64,000 nt of DNA from Streptomyces sp. ISL-10 (GCF_018614575.1 NZ_JAGGOJ010000011.1:1-64000); one strand, 5' to 3'; numbered from the stretch's first letter, positions 17,067 to 24,911 are shown. Made by a program: numbers and translations. Notes: generated by a model from the sequence alone, not told the origin.

Positions 17067-17658
17067 TCACCTGCCGTGGGTGAGCCGTACGCCAGGCGTG
17101 TGGGAGAAGATCTCGTGGACCTTGTCGTGGAGCCCGGATTCGGCTGCCTCCTGGTGGGCCTCGGCGCTGGTCCACTCGGTGTAGTTGAGGACGCGGGTGC
17201 CGTCGGCGCTCAGCAGCAAGTGGGCCGAGAGGGCCCCGGGGTGGCTTCCTTCGGTGGGCAGGGCGGCGGTGAGGGTGTCGACGAAGTGGCGCTGGCATGC
17301 GGGCCCGTCGACGTCGAAGGCGGCGGTGACCAGGCAGCCGGGCGGGCGGGTCTCGTCGGCTTGGGCGAGGCTGCGGTACAGGCGGTAGCGGGGCGGTCCG
17401 GCGAGCGCGGCCGCGGTTCCGCTGTCCCGCAGGTACGCGTCGTGGGCGGTGGCGCTGGTCCACTGTGCACAGGTCAGCACCGTCTCTTGGTCGGTGCTGA
17501 GGAACCAGGACAGCGCGGCGATCCCGCGCACCCAGGGGCCGCGGTCGTATTCGCCGATGTCGGTGTCGGCCATCCGCACCTGCCGTTCCCGATCACCTGC
17601 GTACCGGGTGGCGATGGGCGTCGGGCCGGGTGATGTCCGGGAAGGCGGGGCTGGTCAT
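17067..17658 (-). pseudogene. antibiotic biosynthesis monooxygenase-like protein, frameshifted near its start
   Basis: A GGAGGAGAG site precedes an ATG at 17658. It opens MTSPAFPDITRPDAH and stops after 21 codons. The next frame, joined by loss of one base near 17613-17616, continues PIATRYAGDRERQVRMADTD and then about 170 residues of tandem ABM-like beta-alpha-beta domains (WFLSTDQETVLTCAQW, and VLNYTEWTSAEAHQEA near the end). An internal ATG at 17579 could still give a shortened protein. Family members are cofactor-free monooxygenases or small-molecule stress proteins. Confidence 0.7.
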
Positions 17659-17780
17659 ACTGCTCTCCTCCAAGGGCTGGGGCGCGTGCTGTGCCGAGTG
17701 TTGTCGCCTGGCGGAGCGGTCCCGCAACTGCTTTACGGAGCCCCAGGGGATGCGGCGAAAGCGGTACGTGGCTCATCGGA

Positions 17781-18011
17781 TCACAGGACCGTCTCTGCCT
17801 CGGCGTACCGCCCCTGCGGGACGGTCTTGAGCATCTCGACGGCCTCAGCGAGCGGCACCATGACGATCTCGGTGCCGCGCAGCGCGGTCATCTGGCCGGA
17901 CTCGCCGCGGTGCACGGCCTCTACTGCGTGCCAGCCGAACCGGGTGGCGAGGACCATGACGGCGTTCAGGCCGGGGCGGTCGCCGCCGGAGGTGAGCACA
18001 CCAAGACGCAT
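17781..18011 (-). pseudogene. pfkA: 6-phosphofructokinase reduced to its two ends
   Basis: A 76-codon frame starts MRLGVLTSGGDRPGLNAV, the ATP-binding opening of PfkA. It then jumps directly to a sequence typical of the PfkA C-terminus: RFGWHAVEAVHRGESGQMTA, then LRGTEIVMVPLAEAVEMLKTVP and RYAEAE. Normal actinobacterial PfkA is about 340 residues, so roughly 260 central residues, including the catalytic Asp and the fructose-6-phosphate site, are missing by an in-frame deletion. The product cannot be a kinase. The glycine motif is also altered (GGDRPG for GGDCPG). Confidence 0.8.
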
Positions 18012-18126
18012 TGCGGTACTGACTCCTGAGCGGGATCGGGCGGTCGGCGGTGCCGCCCCTCGGGGGAATGAGGGCGGCGCCGCCTGACGACGACGGCAGC
18101 CTGTCGGGCCGCCCTCGTTGCAGCGA

Positions 18127-18157
18127 TTGCCAATCTACCCTAACGTCAGGGTAGGTT
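18127..18157 (+). promoter_or_regulatory. MerR-type promoter and operator (best CTACCCT site)
   Basis: TTGCCA (18127-18132) and TAGGTT (18152-18157) are separated by 19 bp. Within the spacer CTACCCT and AGGGTAG form a perfect 7-bp inverted repeat around AACGTC (18135-18154). It reads toward the MerR gene at 18205. It defines an operator type found again at 20458, 22708 and 24793. Confidence 0.78.
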
Positions 18158-18204
18158 TGTAGGTCGGCAGGGGTGCCGGGCTGGCGACGCGAGGTGGTGG
18201 AGCC

Positions 18205-18648
18205 GTGGGCGGAAAGCTGATGCAGATCGGCGAGGTGTCCGAGCGGACGGGGCTGTCCCTGCGCACCATCCGGCACTACGAGGACGTCGGCGTGGTGGCT
18301 CCCAGCGAACGCAGCCTGGGTGGTTTCCGCCTCTATACGGAGGCGGAGGTGCGCAGGCTGGCGCTGGTGCGCCGGATGCGGCCGCTCGGCTTCTGTCTGG
18401 AGGACGTACGGGCGCTGCTGGACGTCCTGGAGCGGCTGCCCGACACGGGCGGAGCCTGGCCCGAGACCGACGAGGGAACGCACGAGGAACTGGTGGCGAG
18501 GTTGCGGAAGTACTGGGTGCAGGCCGACGCGCGGTGTGAGGACCTGCGCCGGGAGCTGTCGTCGGCGGAGGAGTTTGCCCGTTCCCTGCACGGGCATCTC
18601 TCTCAGCTGCTGGATGCCCCTGTGGCGGGCGTGAAGGCGGTCCGGTGA
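18205..18648 (+). CDS. MerR family transcriptional regulator (first paralogue)
   Basis: A 147-residue regulator. The HTH is MQIGEVSERTGLSLRTIRHY near residue 6, and the wing holds GGFRLYTEAEVRRL. A long coiled-coil C-terminus (CEDLRRELSSAEEFARSL) follows. No metal-binding Cys cluster is present (one Cys in the DNA-binding half, one in the coiled coil), so it probably senses something other than a soft metal. It is about 60 percent similar by eye to the regulator at 24268. A perfect operator and 19-bp-spacer promoter lie about 50 bp upstream, so it probably regulates itself. Its stop overlaps the prfC start (GTGA). Confidence 0.86.
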   Translation: MGGKLMQIGEVSERTGLSLRTIRHYEDVGVVAPSERSLGGFRLYTEAEVRRLALVRRMRPLGFCLEDVRALLDVLERLPDTGGAWPETDEGTHEELVARLRKYWVQADARCEDLRRELSSAEEFARSLHGHLSQLLDAPVAGVKAVR

Positions 18649-20246
18649 GCGCCACGAGTCAGTGGGCGGCCGACGAGGCGGCCCGGCGGCGGACGTTCGC
18701 CGTGATCAGCCACCCGGATGCGGGCAAGTCCACGCTGACGGAAGCCCTGGCCCTGCACGCGCACGCGATAACGTCGGCGGGCGCGGTGCACGGCAAGTCC
18801 GGCCGCCGGGGTGTGGCGTCGGACTGGATGGAGATGGAGAAGGCCCGTGGCATCTCCGTCACCTCGGCGGTGCTGCAGTTCGCACACCGGGGCTTTGTGC
18901 TCAACCTTCTGGACACTCCCGGCCACGCGGACTTCTCCGAGGACACCTACCGGGTGCTGGCGGCCGTCGACTGCGCGGTGATGCTCATCGACGCGGCCAA
19001 AGGGCTGGAGGAGCAGACCCGCAAGCTCTTCGACGTGTGTCGGCACCGTGGCATCCCGGTCATCACGTTCGTCAACAAGTGGGACCGTCCCGGCCGCGAG
19101 GCGCTGGAGCTGCTGGACGAGATCGAGCGCGAGTTCCGTCTCAAGCCCACCCCGGTCACCTGGCCGGTCGGCGATGCCGGATACCTGCGCGGGCTGGTCG
19201 ACGTACGCGAACCCGGCCGGATGCTGCGCTACACCCGCGCACCGGGCGGGGCCCACGAGGCGATCGAGGAGCCGGTTCCCGTCGAGCAGGCCGCCTTCGA
19301 GGAGGGCGCCGACTGGGAGCGGGCCACCGAGGAACTCCAGCTGTTGCAGGCGGACGGGGCCGAGTTCGACCGTCCGTCGTTCCTGGCGGGCACCTCCACA
19401 CCGGTGTTCTTCGGCGCCGCGATCTCCAACATCGGCGTACGCCTGCTGCTCGACGCCGTCGTGGACCTGGCCCCGCCGCCGGGCCCGCGGGAGCTGGAGG
19501 GCGGCGGCAGCCGACCGGTGGACGCGCCGTTCTCGGGGCTGGTGTTCAAGGTGCAGGCCAACATGGACCCCTCCCACCGTGACCGGATCGCCTTCCTGCG
19601 GGTCTGCTCCGGCATCTTCGAACGCGGCGCGACCGTCACCCGCGCCGCCACCGGAAAGCCGTTCGCCACCAAATACGCGCACAGCGTCTTCGGCCAGGAC
19701 CGCTCCATGGTCGACACCGCCTACCCCGGCGACGTGGTCGGCCTGGTCAACGCCGCCGCCCTGCGCGTGGGCGACACCCTCTACGACGGGCAGCCCGCCC
19801 TCTTCCCGCCCATGCCGACGTTCGCGCCCGAGCACTTCGCGGTCGTGCGCCCCGTCGACATCGGCCGCTCCAAGCAGTTCCGGCGCGGTATCGCCCAGCT
19901 GGACGAGGAGGGCGTGGTGCAGGTGCTGGTCTCCGACGTGCGCGGGGACCAGGCGCCGGTGCTGGCGGCGGTCGGGCCGATGCAGTTCGACGTCGTCGCC
20001 GCGCGGATGGCGGGCGAGTTCTCCGCTCCCGTACGGCTGGAGACGCTCCCCTACCACCTGGCGCGGGCAACCGACGCGGCCGGGGCCGAGGCACTCAACA
20101 GCTCCCGTCTGGTCAAGGGCGAAGCCCTGACCCGCATCCGGGACAAGGCCCACCTCGCCCTGTTCCCGGACCGCTGGCAGGCGGGCTCCTTCGAGCGGGA
20201 GTTTCCCGGTGCGCGCCTCGAACACCTCCTGGCCGCGCACGAATAG
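18645..20246 (+). CDS. prfC: peptide chain release factor 3
   Basis: A 533-residue translational GTPase that recycles RF1/RF2 from the ribosome. G1 is SHPDAGKST (22-30), G3 DTPGHADFSEDTYR near 88 and G4 NKWDRP near 143. RF3-specific domains II and III follow (FKVQANMDPSHRDRIAF near 300, VGPMQFDVV near 445). Length and domain order are normal. It is translationally coupled to the MerR gene in front, which is unusual: a release factor placed in a one-component regulatory operon suggests stress-inducible translation rescue. Confidence 0.93.
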   Translation: MSATSQWAADEAARRRTFAVISHPDAGKSTLTEALALHAHAITSAGAVHGKSGRRGVASDWMEMEKARGISVTSAVLQFAHRGFVLNLLDTPGHADFSEDTYRVLAAVDCAVMLIDAAKGLEEQTRKLFDVCRHRGIPVITFVNKWDRPGREALELLDEIEREFRLKPTPVTWPVGDAGYLRGLVDVREPGRMLRYTRAPGGAHEAIEEPVPVEQAAFEEGADWERATEELQLLQADGAEFDRPSFLAGTSTPVFFGAAISNIGVRLLLDAVVDLAPPPGPRELEGGGSRPVDAPFSGLVFKVQANMDPSHRDRIAFLRVCSGIFERGATVTRAATGKPFATKYAHSVFGQDRSMVDTAYPGDVVGLVNAAALRVGDTLYDGQPALFPPMPTFAPEHFAVVRPVDIGRSKQFRRGIAQLDEEGVVQVLVSDVRGDQAPVLAAVGPMQFDVVAARMAGEFSAPVRLETLPYHLARATDAAGAEALNSSRLVKGEALTRIRDKAHLALFPDRWQAGSFEREFPGARLEHLLAAHE

Positions 20247-20256
20247 ACGTGCCGCA

Positions 20257-20274
20257 ACCGGCTCGGAGGCCGGT
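20257..20274. terminator. hairpin downstream of prfC
   Basis: ACCGGC and GCCGGT pair around TCGGAG just after the prfC stop, with flanking GCCGCA repeats. No T-run follows, as is common in Streptomyces terminators. Confidence 0.5.
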
Positions 20275-20457
20275 GCCGCACCCGGGCGCATGACGGCGAG
20301 TGCGGATGCCCGCCACCCGCCGTGCCGCCCGAGCCGCATCCGGGTCAGCCGGCCGTCCGGGAGGTCGGGCAGCAGGTGCCACAGATCAGGGAGCGCACAC
20401 AGCCGCACCTGGCCGGACAGCCCCTCCAGGGCTGCCCTCCGGCCATCCCGCAAGAAC

Positions 20458-20480
20458 CTACCCTCACGTGAAGGTAGATT
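20458..20480 (+). promoter_or_regulatory. MerR-family operator upstream of the zinc-ribbon gene
   Basis: CTACCCT-CACGTG-AAGGTAG, six of seven arm positions paired. It overlaps a -10-like TAGATT, with the same geometry as the site at 18135. It lies about 50 bp before the gene at 20526. Confidence 0.65.
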
Positions 20481-20525
20481 TGAGTGGCTTGCTCGGTCGG
20501 ATGAGGCGGACGGGAGGGGAGACCG

Positions 20526-21314
20526 ATGGCGGGTGTGGCGGAGTGTCCGTCGTGCGGGGAGGACGAGGAACTGCGCGGGGAGCCCTGCGCGGGCGACATC
20601 CGGGTCACCTGCCTGTCGTGTGGGGCCCAGTGGATGAGGGGTGCTCCGCGCTGTGCGGGCTGCGGTGGCCAGGACATCGTGCAGCGGCCGCAGTCGATGA
20701 CCCGTCATTCGCGGGGCACGCAGCTCTCGATCATCGGCTGGCGGGAGGTGCCGCTGTGTCGGACCTGCGACGCCGAAGTCCTGGAAACCTCCATCGCCCA
20801 GAACACGCCGGTACCCGGTGACTACGTCTCCAACTGCCTGTACGGCAGCGGCGAGCGGCCCGCCGTGCCGCAGTCGGCGCCACCTCCCGCACCGGCACGC
20901 CCACCGTCACCGCCATCCGCCCCGGCGCCCAGCCCCCGGGAGAGTCCGCGGCAGCCGGCCGCCGTGCCCGCGGGGCCCCGGGCCGAGCGCAGCCGCCCCC
21001 GCCCGGCACCCTCCGCGGTGCCGACCGTGCGGCAGGCGATCGCCGCCTTCCTTGCCGAAGCCTCAGGCGAGGTCGACCACACCGCCATGCTGCTGCTCGG
21101 CACCCACCTGGGCTCGTACGAGCGCCTCGGCGTCCTGGACGCACCCGACGCCGCCGACGCGCTGGCCGCCTGGTGTGAGGGGCACTGGGGAGACTGCAAC
21201 GGCGCAGGCGCGCAGCGCGCCGTGAGTACCATCCTGCGGGCCGTCGACTTCTGGGGCGCCCGGGGCTGGCTCGCCTCCGACCCCGCCGCGAAGCTCCGCC
21301 GAGCGGGCGGCTGA
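20526..21314 (+). CDS. zinc-ribbon protein with Pro-rich linker, unknown function
   Basis: A 262-residue three-part protein. The N-terminus has several CxxC pairs (CPSC near 7, CLSC near 29, CAGC near 42, CRTC near 78), giving probably two zinc ribbons. A Pro/Ala-rich linker spans about 110-165. The C-terminal helical domain (VRQAIAAFLAEASGEVDHTA to AVDFWGARGWL) resembles small all-helical actinobacterial domains. I do not recognise the family. A MerR-type operator lies upstream. A nucleic-acid- or ribosome-associated role would suit the zinc ribbons but is a guess. Confidence 0.7.
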   Translation: MAGVAECPSCGEDEELRGEPCAGDIRVTCLSCGAQWMRGAPRCAGCGGQDIVQRPQSMTRHSRGTQLSIIGWREVPLCRTCDAEVLETSIAQNTPVPGDYVSNCLYGSGERPAVPQSAPPPAPARPPSPPSAPAPSPRESPRQPAAVPAGPRAERSRPRPAPSAVPTVRQAIAAFLAEASGEVDHTAMLLLGTHLGSYERLGVLDAPDAADALAAWCEGHWGDCNGAGAQRAVSTILRAVDFWGARGWLASDPAAKLRRAGG

Positions 21315-21722
21315 GGCGGCGAAGGGGGATGGCGGCCCCGACCACCGTCGGGTGGAGGACCTATCGGGGCCGCCGAGCCGACCGGACCTGTCCAGTGGAT
21401 CGACCGGCGCGACGAACCCTATCTCAACGTGAGAGTCTGCAACTCCATTGCCTTGGTGAAACTGGAATTCCCAAGCGGGCAACTCTCGCGCTAGGTTAGG
21501 GATGCGAGGTCGGGAGAGTCGCAACGAGTCCCGCCCCGGGCCACTCGGGCGGGGCACTGCGGCACACCTGGGGCGGCCATGTCGCCGCCGCCCGCGAGAC
21601 CGGCGTCCTGCCCTGACCCGGTACCGGCTCGCGGGAGCCTCTCCCTCCTCTGCGGGAGCGCGTCCTCGCCATTCCTCCGCGTCGGGGCACCCGCCTTCCG
21701 TGACGTACGCAAGGAGTCCTGT
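21315..21722. other. intergenic region with a weak operator-like dyad
   Basis: No gene is supported in these 408 bases. TCTCAACGTGAGA at 21423-21435 is a near-palindrome sharing the ACGT centre of the operator family, but its arms differ from CTACCCT. A TAGGTT at 21492-21497 could be a -10 box for the downstream gene. Confidence 0.35.
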
Positions 21723-22475
21723 ATGCCGCCCCGCACGCCCTCCTCCTCCGGCGCCGACCGTACGGACAGCGACACCGGCCAGGAGCGCCTGCTGTCCGCC
21801 GCCGTACGGCTCGCCGGTGAACTGCCCACCGCCCGGCGGCTGGGGATACTGCGCGGCTGGGGCCGCACCGATCGCGACCGGGCGCGGCTGCTGCGTGAAC
21901 GCCTGGCCCATCACGGCATCCACTGCATCGAGCTCAGCGCCGTGCCCGAGGCCGGCGAACGCCACCGCGGGCCGCAGGGCCGGCAGCGCCCTCGCGTCGG
22001 CCTCCTGCTGCACGCCGACCGCTCTCAGTACGACCAGGCGCTGCGGGCCGCGGCCCTGTGGGACCTGCCCCTGCTCATCGAGCGCCCGTCCCGTGAGGAA
22101 CCCGGCGCGCTGACCAGCTTCGGCGCCCACCGGCGCCCCGTCATCGGCGTCCACCTCCCCGGCGGCGCCCTCGACATCGCCGTCCGCCAGGCGACCATCA
22201 CCTGTCTGCAGCCCCACCCGGGCAGCGCCTATCTCCTCCTGGACAACGAGAAGCTCACCGCCCCCGCGGCCCGGCCCCTGCAGGTCGGCCTGACGGCGGA
22301 CGGCACCCTCGAGGTGCGCAGCGACGCCTTCGCCACCCGCCGCGTCCGGCGGCTGCGCTACGAACGACCCTGGGGCGTCTACCGGCTGGACATCGACGGC
22401 ACCCCCGCACACGACGTACGCGCCCCGCTGCGCCTGGAACCCATGCCCGGCCGCCTGCACCTGCTCCACCCCTGA
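21723..22475 (+). CDS. hypothetical protein with a C-terminal beta-rich domain
   Basis: A 250-residue protein with no firm family assignment. The first half is alpha/beta (LGILRGWGRTDRDRARLLRE; RVGLLLHADRSQYDQALRAA). The second half has short strands (GSAYLLLDNEKL; LQVGLTADGTLEVRSDAFAT) reminiscent of the C-terminal beta-sandwich of NAD-kinase/diacylglycerol-kinase-like proteins, without the catalytic glycine motif. It starts after AAGGAG. The neighbours with MerR-type operators suggest co-regulation. Confidence 0.6.
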   Translation: MPPRTPSSSGADRTDSDTGQERLLSAAVRLAGELPTARRLGILRGWGRTDRDRARLLRERLAHHGIHCIELSAVPEAGERHRGPQGRQRPRVGLLLHADRSQYDQALRAAALWDLPLLIERPSREEPGALTSFGAHRRPVIGVHLPGGALDIAVRQATITCLQPHPGSAYLLLDNEKLTAPAARPLQVGLTADGTLEVRSDAFATRRVRRLRYERPWGVYRLDIDGTPAHDVRAPLRLEPMPGRLHLLHP

Positions 22476-22592
22476 ATCGAGACGGCCGACGGCGACCGGC
22501 AGGTGCGGCCCCGGCCCGGCCGGAGGACCGCACCGGGACCGCCGAGCCGACGCCTCACCAGTCCACTCCACTGCGCCGGCGGACCCGAGCCT

Positions 22593-22613
22593 ACCCTCAC
22601 GTTGCGTGAGGGT
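22593..22613. promoter_or_regulatory. operator-like inverted repeat
   Basis: ACCCTCAC and GTGAGGGT pair perfectly around GTTGC, preceded by CT so that the left half reads CTACCCT. The arms are four bases further apart than in the other sites, so it may be a variant or decayed operator. Confidence 0.45.
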
Positions 22614-22707
22614 GAACGCCTCGAAGAGGCCCCTCCGTCATTCCTCGGCATACGCGATCGGGCTGTTGTTGCCCGCGGGGCTGGCGGAGGTGGCTTGCGT
22701 TCTCACT

Positions 22708-22730
22708 CTACCCTTTCGTTAGAGTAGTGT
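22708..22730 (+). promoter_or_regulatory. MerR-family operator upstream of the small-protein run
   Basis: CTACCCT-TTCGTT-AGAGTAG, six of seven arm positions paired, overlapping TAGTGT as a -10-like element. It lies about 170 bp upstream of the DUF2795 gene and could drive the small genes to 24.2 kb. Confidence 0.6.
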
Positions 22731-22896
22731 TGCTCGCCGACCTGGTCGGCCTGCTTCCAAGCCGTTCCCGGGCCGCGGTAGAGCCAAGAACCCCGACCGC
22801 GGCCCGGGGGCGGCGGAGGAGCCGCCCGTCGGGGCTGCCCTGACATTCACCGCGCAGCGGCCCGTTCCCGCGCGCGCTCACACGCTGGGAGTCTGC

Positions 22897-23103
22897 GTGG
22901 CTGACGACGTCACCCGTATCGAGATCGCCGATCATCTGTCCGGTCTCTTCGCGAACGGCGGGGTGGGCCGAAGTGACCTGCTCATCGCAGCCGTCGGCGC
23001 CCGCTCCGAGGTCCGGGCGGTGCTTGAGCAGCTGCCCGACCGCCGCTACACGGACCTGCGACAGGTCTGGGAGGACCTCCCCGCGATCCCCGTCGGACTG
23101 TGA
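22897..23103 (+). CDS. DUF2795 family small protein
   Basis: A 68-residue DUF2795 protein, recognisable by GGVGRSDLLIAAVGARSEVR followed by VLEQLPDRRY and a conserved W. The family is helical and of unknown function. It starts at a GTG with GGGAG in front and is the first of four small same-strand genes ending with the VOC protein. Confidence 0.75.
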   Translation: MADDVTRIEIADHLSGLFANGGVGRSDLLIAAVGARSEVRAVLEQLPDRRYTDLRQVWEDLPAIPVGL

Positions 23104-23121
23104 GAGCAAGGAGTACCGGCG

Positions 23122-23358
23122 ATGGCCCTTTTCATGCTGCAACTGGCCCACGGTGAAGACGCCGTGATCGAAGCGGACGCCGCCGGACGCACCGCGGCAG
23201 GCGAGATCGTGCTGGAACGCACCGACCACAACGGCAAGGCCGAGCGGGTGCACACCTACCAGGCCGACGCGGTGACGGCGGTCTTCCGACGCGGACCGGC
23301 CGACGGCGGCTACACCTGGCTGCCCCAGCCGTCCAACGGCACCTGGTGGTGCTACTGA
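23122..23358 (+). CDS. small WW-Y protein, tandem copy 1
   Basis: A 78-residue protein of unknown family, probably a small beta barrel. It shares a ladder of positions with the next gene: MxxFMxxL at the start, EADAAGRTAAG, AD near residue 49, and a C-terminus of G-TWWCY. The matching pattern and similar length point to tandem duplication. AAGGAG precedes the start. Confidence 0.65.
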   Translation: MALFMLQLAHGEDAVIEADAAGRTAAGEIVLERTDHNGKAERVHTYQADAVTAVFRRGPADGGYTWLPQPSNGTWWCY

Positions 23359-23413
23359 AGCACCCCCGTGCCCGCCGCGGCAGGCCGTCCACGCCGAGAG
23401 AGAGGGACACCCG

Positions 23414-23653
23414 ATGGGAACGTTCATGGTGAAACTGACCGACGGCTCCGAGATGATCCTCACCGCCGGGCGGGCCACCCGCACCGACGACGGGGACGTG
23501 GCCTTCGAGGACATGGACGCCCGCGGCAACTGGTCCCGCACCTGCACCATCAAGGCCGACCGGCTCGACAGCACCCACGCACGGAAGATCGGCGAGGACG
23601 GCATCGCACGATGGGTACAGCAAAGCGGCTCGGGCCGCTGGTGGGTGTACTGA
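23414..23653 (+). CDS. small WW-Y protein, tandem copy 2
   Basis: A 79-residue paralogue of the preceding gene. It opens MGTFMVKLTDGSEMI, has ATRTDDGDVAFEDMDARGNW in the middle and ends RWWVY. Both copies end in Trp-Trp-x-Tyr, which suggests a conserved C-terminal binding patch. GAGAGAGGG precedes the ATG. No known domain is recognised. Confidence 0.65.
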   Translation: MGTFMVKLTDGSEMILTAGRATRTDDGDVAFEDMDARGNWSRTCTIKADRLDSTHARKIGEDGIARWVQQSGSGRWWVY

Positions 23654-23814
23654 AGGCTGGCGCTCGCCCGCGCATGAGCATGCGATGCTCGACGAATCCC
23701 CCTGGGACGGCGGGCACTTGGCTGTCTACGATGAGGGCACGGCATCGCGTGTCGGTCACCGCCTGGGTGAGGCATGGAGGTGCCCGTGAGATTGCCTTAC
23801 GGAGGCATTCCACC

Positions 23815-24213
23815 GTGTCAGTCGAGTTGAATCACACCATCGTCCACGCCCGGGACAACCGGGAGTCCGCCGAGTTCCTCGCGCACTTCCTCGACCTTGA
23901 AGTCGGAACCGAGTGGGGCCCGTTCATCCCCGTCGTGCTGAGCAACGGCGTCACCCTGGACTTCGCCGCGATCCCCGCGGAGGCGATCGTCATGCAGCAC
24001 TACGCCTTCCTCGTCACCGAGGAAGAGTTCGACCAGATCTTCCGGCGCATCCAGGACGCCAAGATCACGTACTGGGCCGATCCGCACGGCAAGCAGCCCG
24101 GTGAGATCAACCGCAACGACGGCGGGCGCGGCATGTACTTCATGGACCCCGCCGGACACGGCATGGAGGTCATCACCCGCCCCTACGGCAGCGGTGAGCC
24201 GATCGCGTCATAA
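23815..24213 (+). CDS. VOC (glyoxalase/dioxygenase fold) family protein
   Basis: A 132-residue protein with the paired beta-alpha-beta-beta-beta modules of the VOC superfamily. Module one starts LNHTIVHARDNRESAEFLAH; module two runs from QHYAFLVTEEEFDQIFRRI to GMYFMDPAGHGMEVITRPY. Potential metal ligands are His in the first strand (LNHT), His in QHYAF and Glu in GMEVI. The substrate is unknown. The GTG at 23815 was chosen because GGAGG precedes it at good spacing; longer upstream frames are not family-like. Confidence 0.85.
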   Translation: MSVELNHTIVHARDNRESAEFLAHFLDLEVGTEWGPFIPVVLSNGVTLDFAAIPAEAIVMQHYAFLVTEEEFDQIFRRIQDAKITYWADPHGKQPGEINRNDGGRGMYFMDPAGHGMEVITRPYGSGEPIAS

Positions 24214-24230
24214 CCGGACCGGCCGGCCGA

Positions 24231-24265
24231 GCGGCGCGTGAGGAGAACCTCCCCTCGCGCGCCGC
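24231..24265. terminator. bidirectional hairpin between VOC and MerR genes
   Basis: GCGGCGCG (24231-24238) pairs with CGCGCCGC (24258-24265), with an inner GAGG/CCTC stem. It lies in a 54-bp convergent gap and could terminate both transcripts. Confidence 0.6.
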
Positions 24266-24267
24266 TG

Positions 24268-24675
24268 TCACTTCCCCGCGTCCATCCTGCGGCGGAGTGT
24301 GGCGGCGAAGTCCTCGGCGGCCATCAGCTGGGCGCGCAGCGTCTCGCAGCGGGCGTCGGCCACCTTGCGGTAGGAGTCGAGGCGCTCACGCAGCCGCTCC
24401 TTCTCCTCGCCCGCCGGAGGATCGTCGGTGGCGGCGATCTTGTCCGTGATCTCCAGCAGGTCCCGCATCTCCTCCAGCGAGAAGTCCAGCGGCTTCATCC
24501 GGCGGATCACCATCAGACGCTCGACGTCAGCCTCGGTGTAGAGACGGAAGCCGCCCTTGCTGCGCGCGGAGGGGGCCACAAGACCGACTTCCTCGTAGTG
24601 ACGGATCGTGCGCAGCGACAGACCGGTCCGCTCGGCCACCTCGCCGATCTGCATCTGCCGCTCAGTCATCGTCAC
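24268..24675 (-). CDS. MerR family transcriptional regulator (second paralogue)
   Basis: A 135-residue regulator. The HTH is MQIGEVAERTGLSLRTIRHY, followed by GGFRLYTEADVERLMVIRRM. The C-terminal coiled coil ends AEDFAATLRRRM. It is closely similar to the regulator at 18205, so both probably recognise related operators. The GTG at 24675 has AAGGAG at proper spacing; an ATG at 24669 is the alternative. It is divergent from the SulP gene, with palindromes at 24702 and 24793 between them. Confidence 0.87.
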   Translation of the reverse strand: MTMTERQMQIGEVAERTGLSLRTIRHYEEVGLVAPSARSKGGFRLYTEADVERLMVIRRMKPLDFSLEEMRDLLEITDKIAATDDPPAGEEKERLRERLDSYRKVADARCETLRAQLMAAEDFAATLRRRMDAGK

Positions 24676-24701
24676 GCCTTCTCCTTCTGCGTACCGCCGC
24701 A

Positions 24702-24715
24702 TTCGAACGTTCGAA
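24702..24715. promoter_or_regulatory. perfect 14-bp palindrome upstream of the second MerR gene
   Basis: TTCGAACGTTCGAA is fully self-complementary and lies 27 bp before the MerR start. It keeps the central ACGT seen in the CTACCCT operators but has different arms, so it may be bound by another regulator. Confidence 0.55.
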
Positions 24716-24792
24716 GTGATCCAGCATACGTGTCTGGAATCACATGATCCGAGGGCTTGTTTACCTGCACTTCACAAGCCACAGGTCGCACT

Positions 24793-24815
24793 CTCACCTC
24801 ACGTCAGGGTAGAGT
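24793..24815 (+). promoter_or_regulatory. MerR-family operator upstream of the SulP gene
   Basis: CTCACCT-CACGTC-AGGGTAG; the right half is identical to the 18135 site and the left half has two swapped bases. TAGAGT follows as a -10-like box. It lies about 260 bp before the SulP start, implying a long leader. Confidence 0.6.
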
Positions 24816-24911
24816 CTTGATCGAGGGCAGCCACGCTGTAAAGGCGCAGCCGAGGCCGCCCCGCCAGCGCGTGAGCCACGACCAGGCCCCTCGCCGGCAC
24901 CCACGGACTTC

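Noticed and set aside
18603..20708. 701-codon minus-strand frame across prfC
   Set aside because: Antisense of a complete release factor gene; no recognisable domain.
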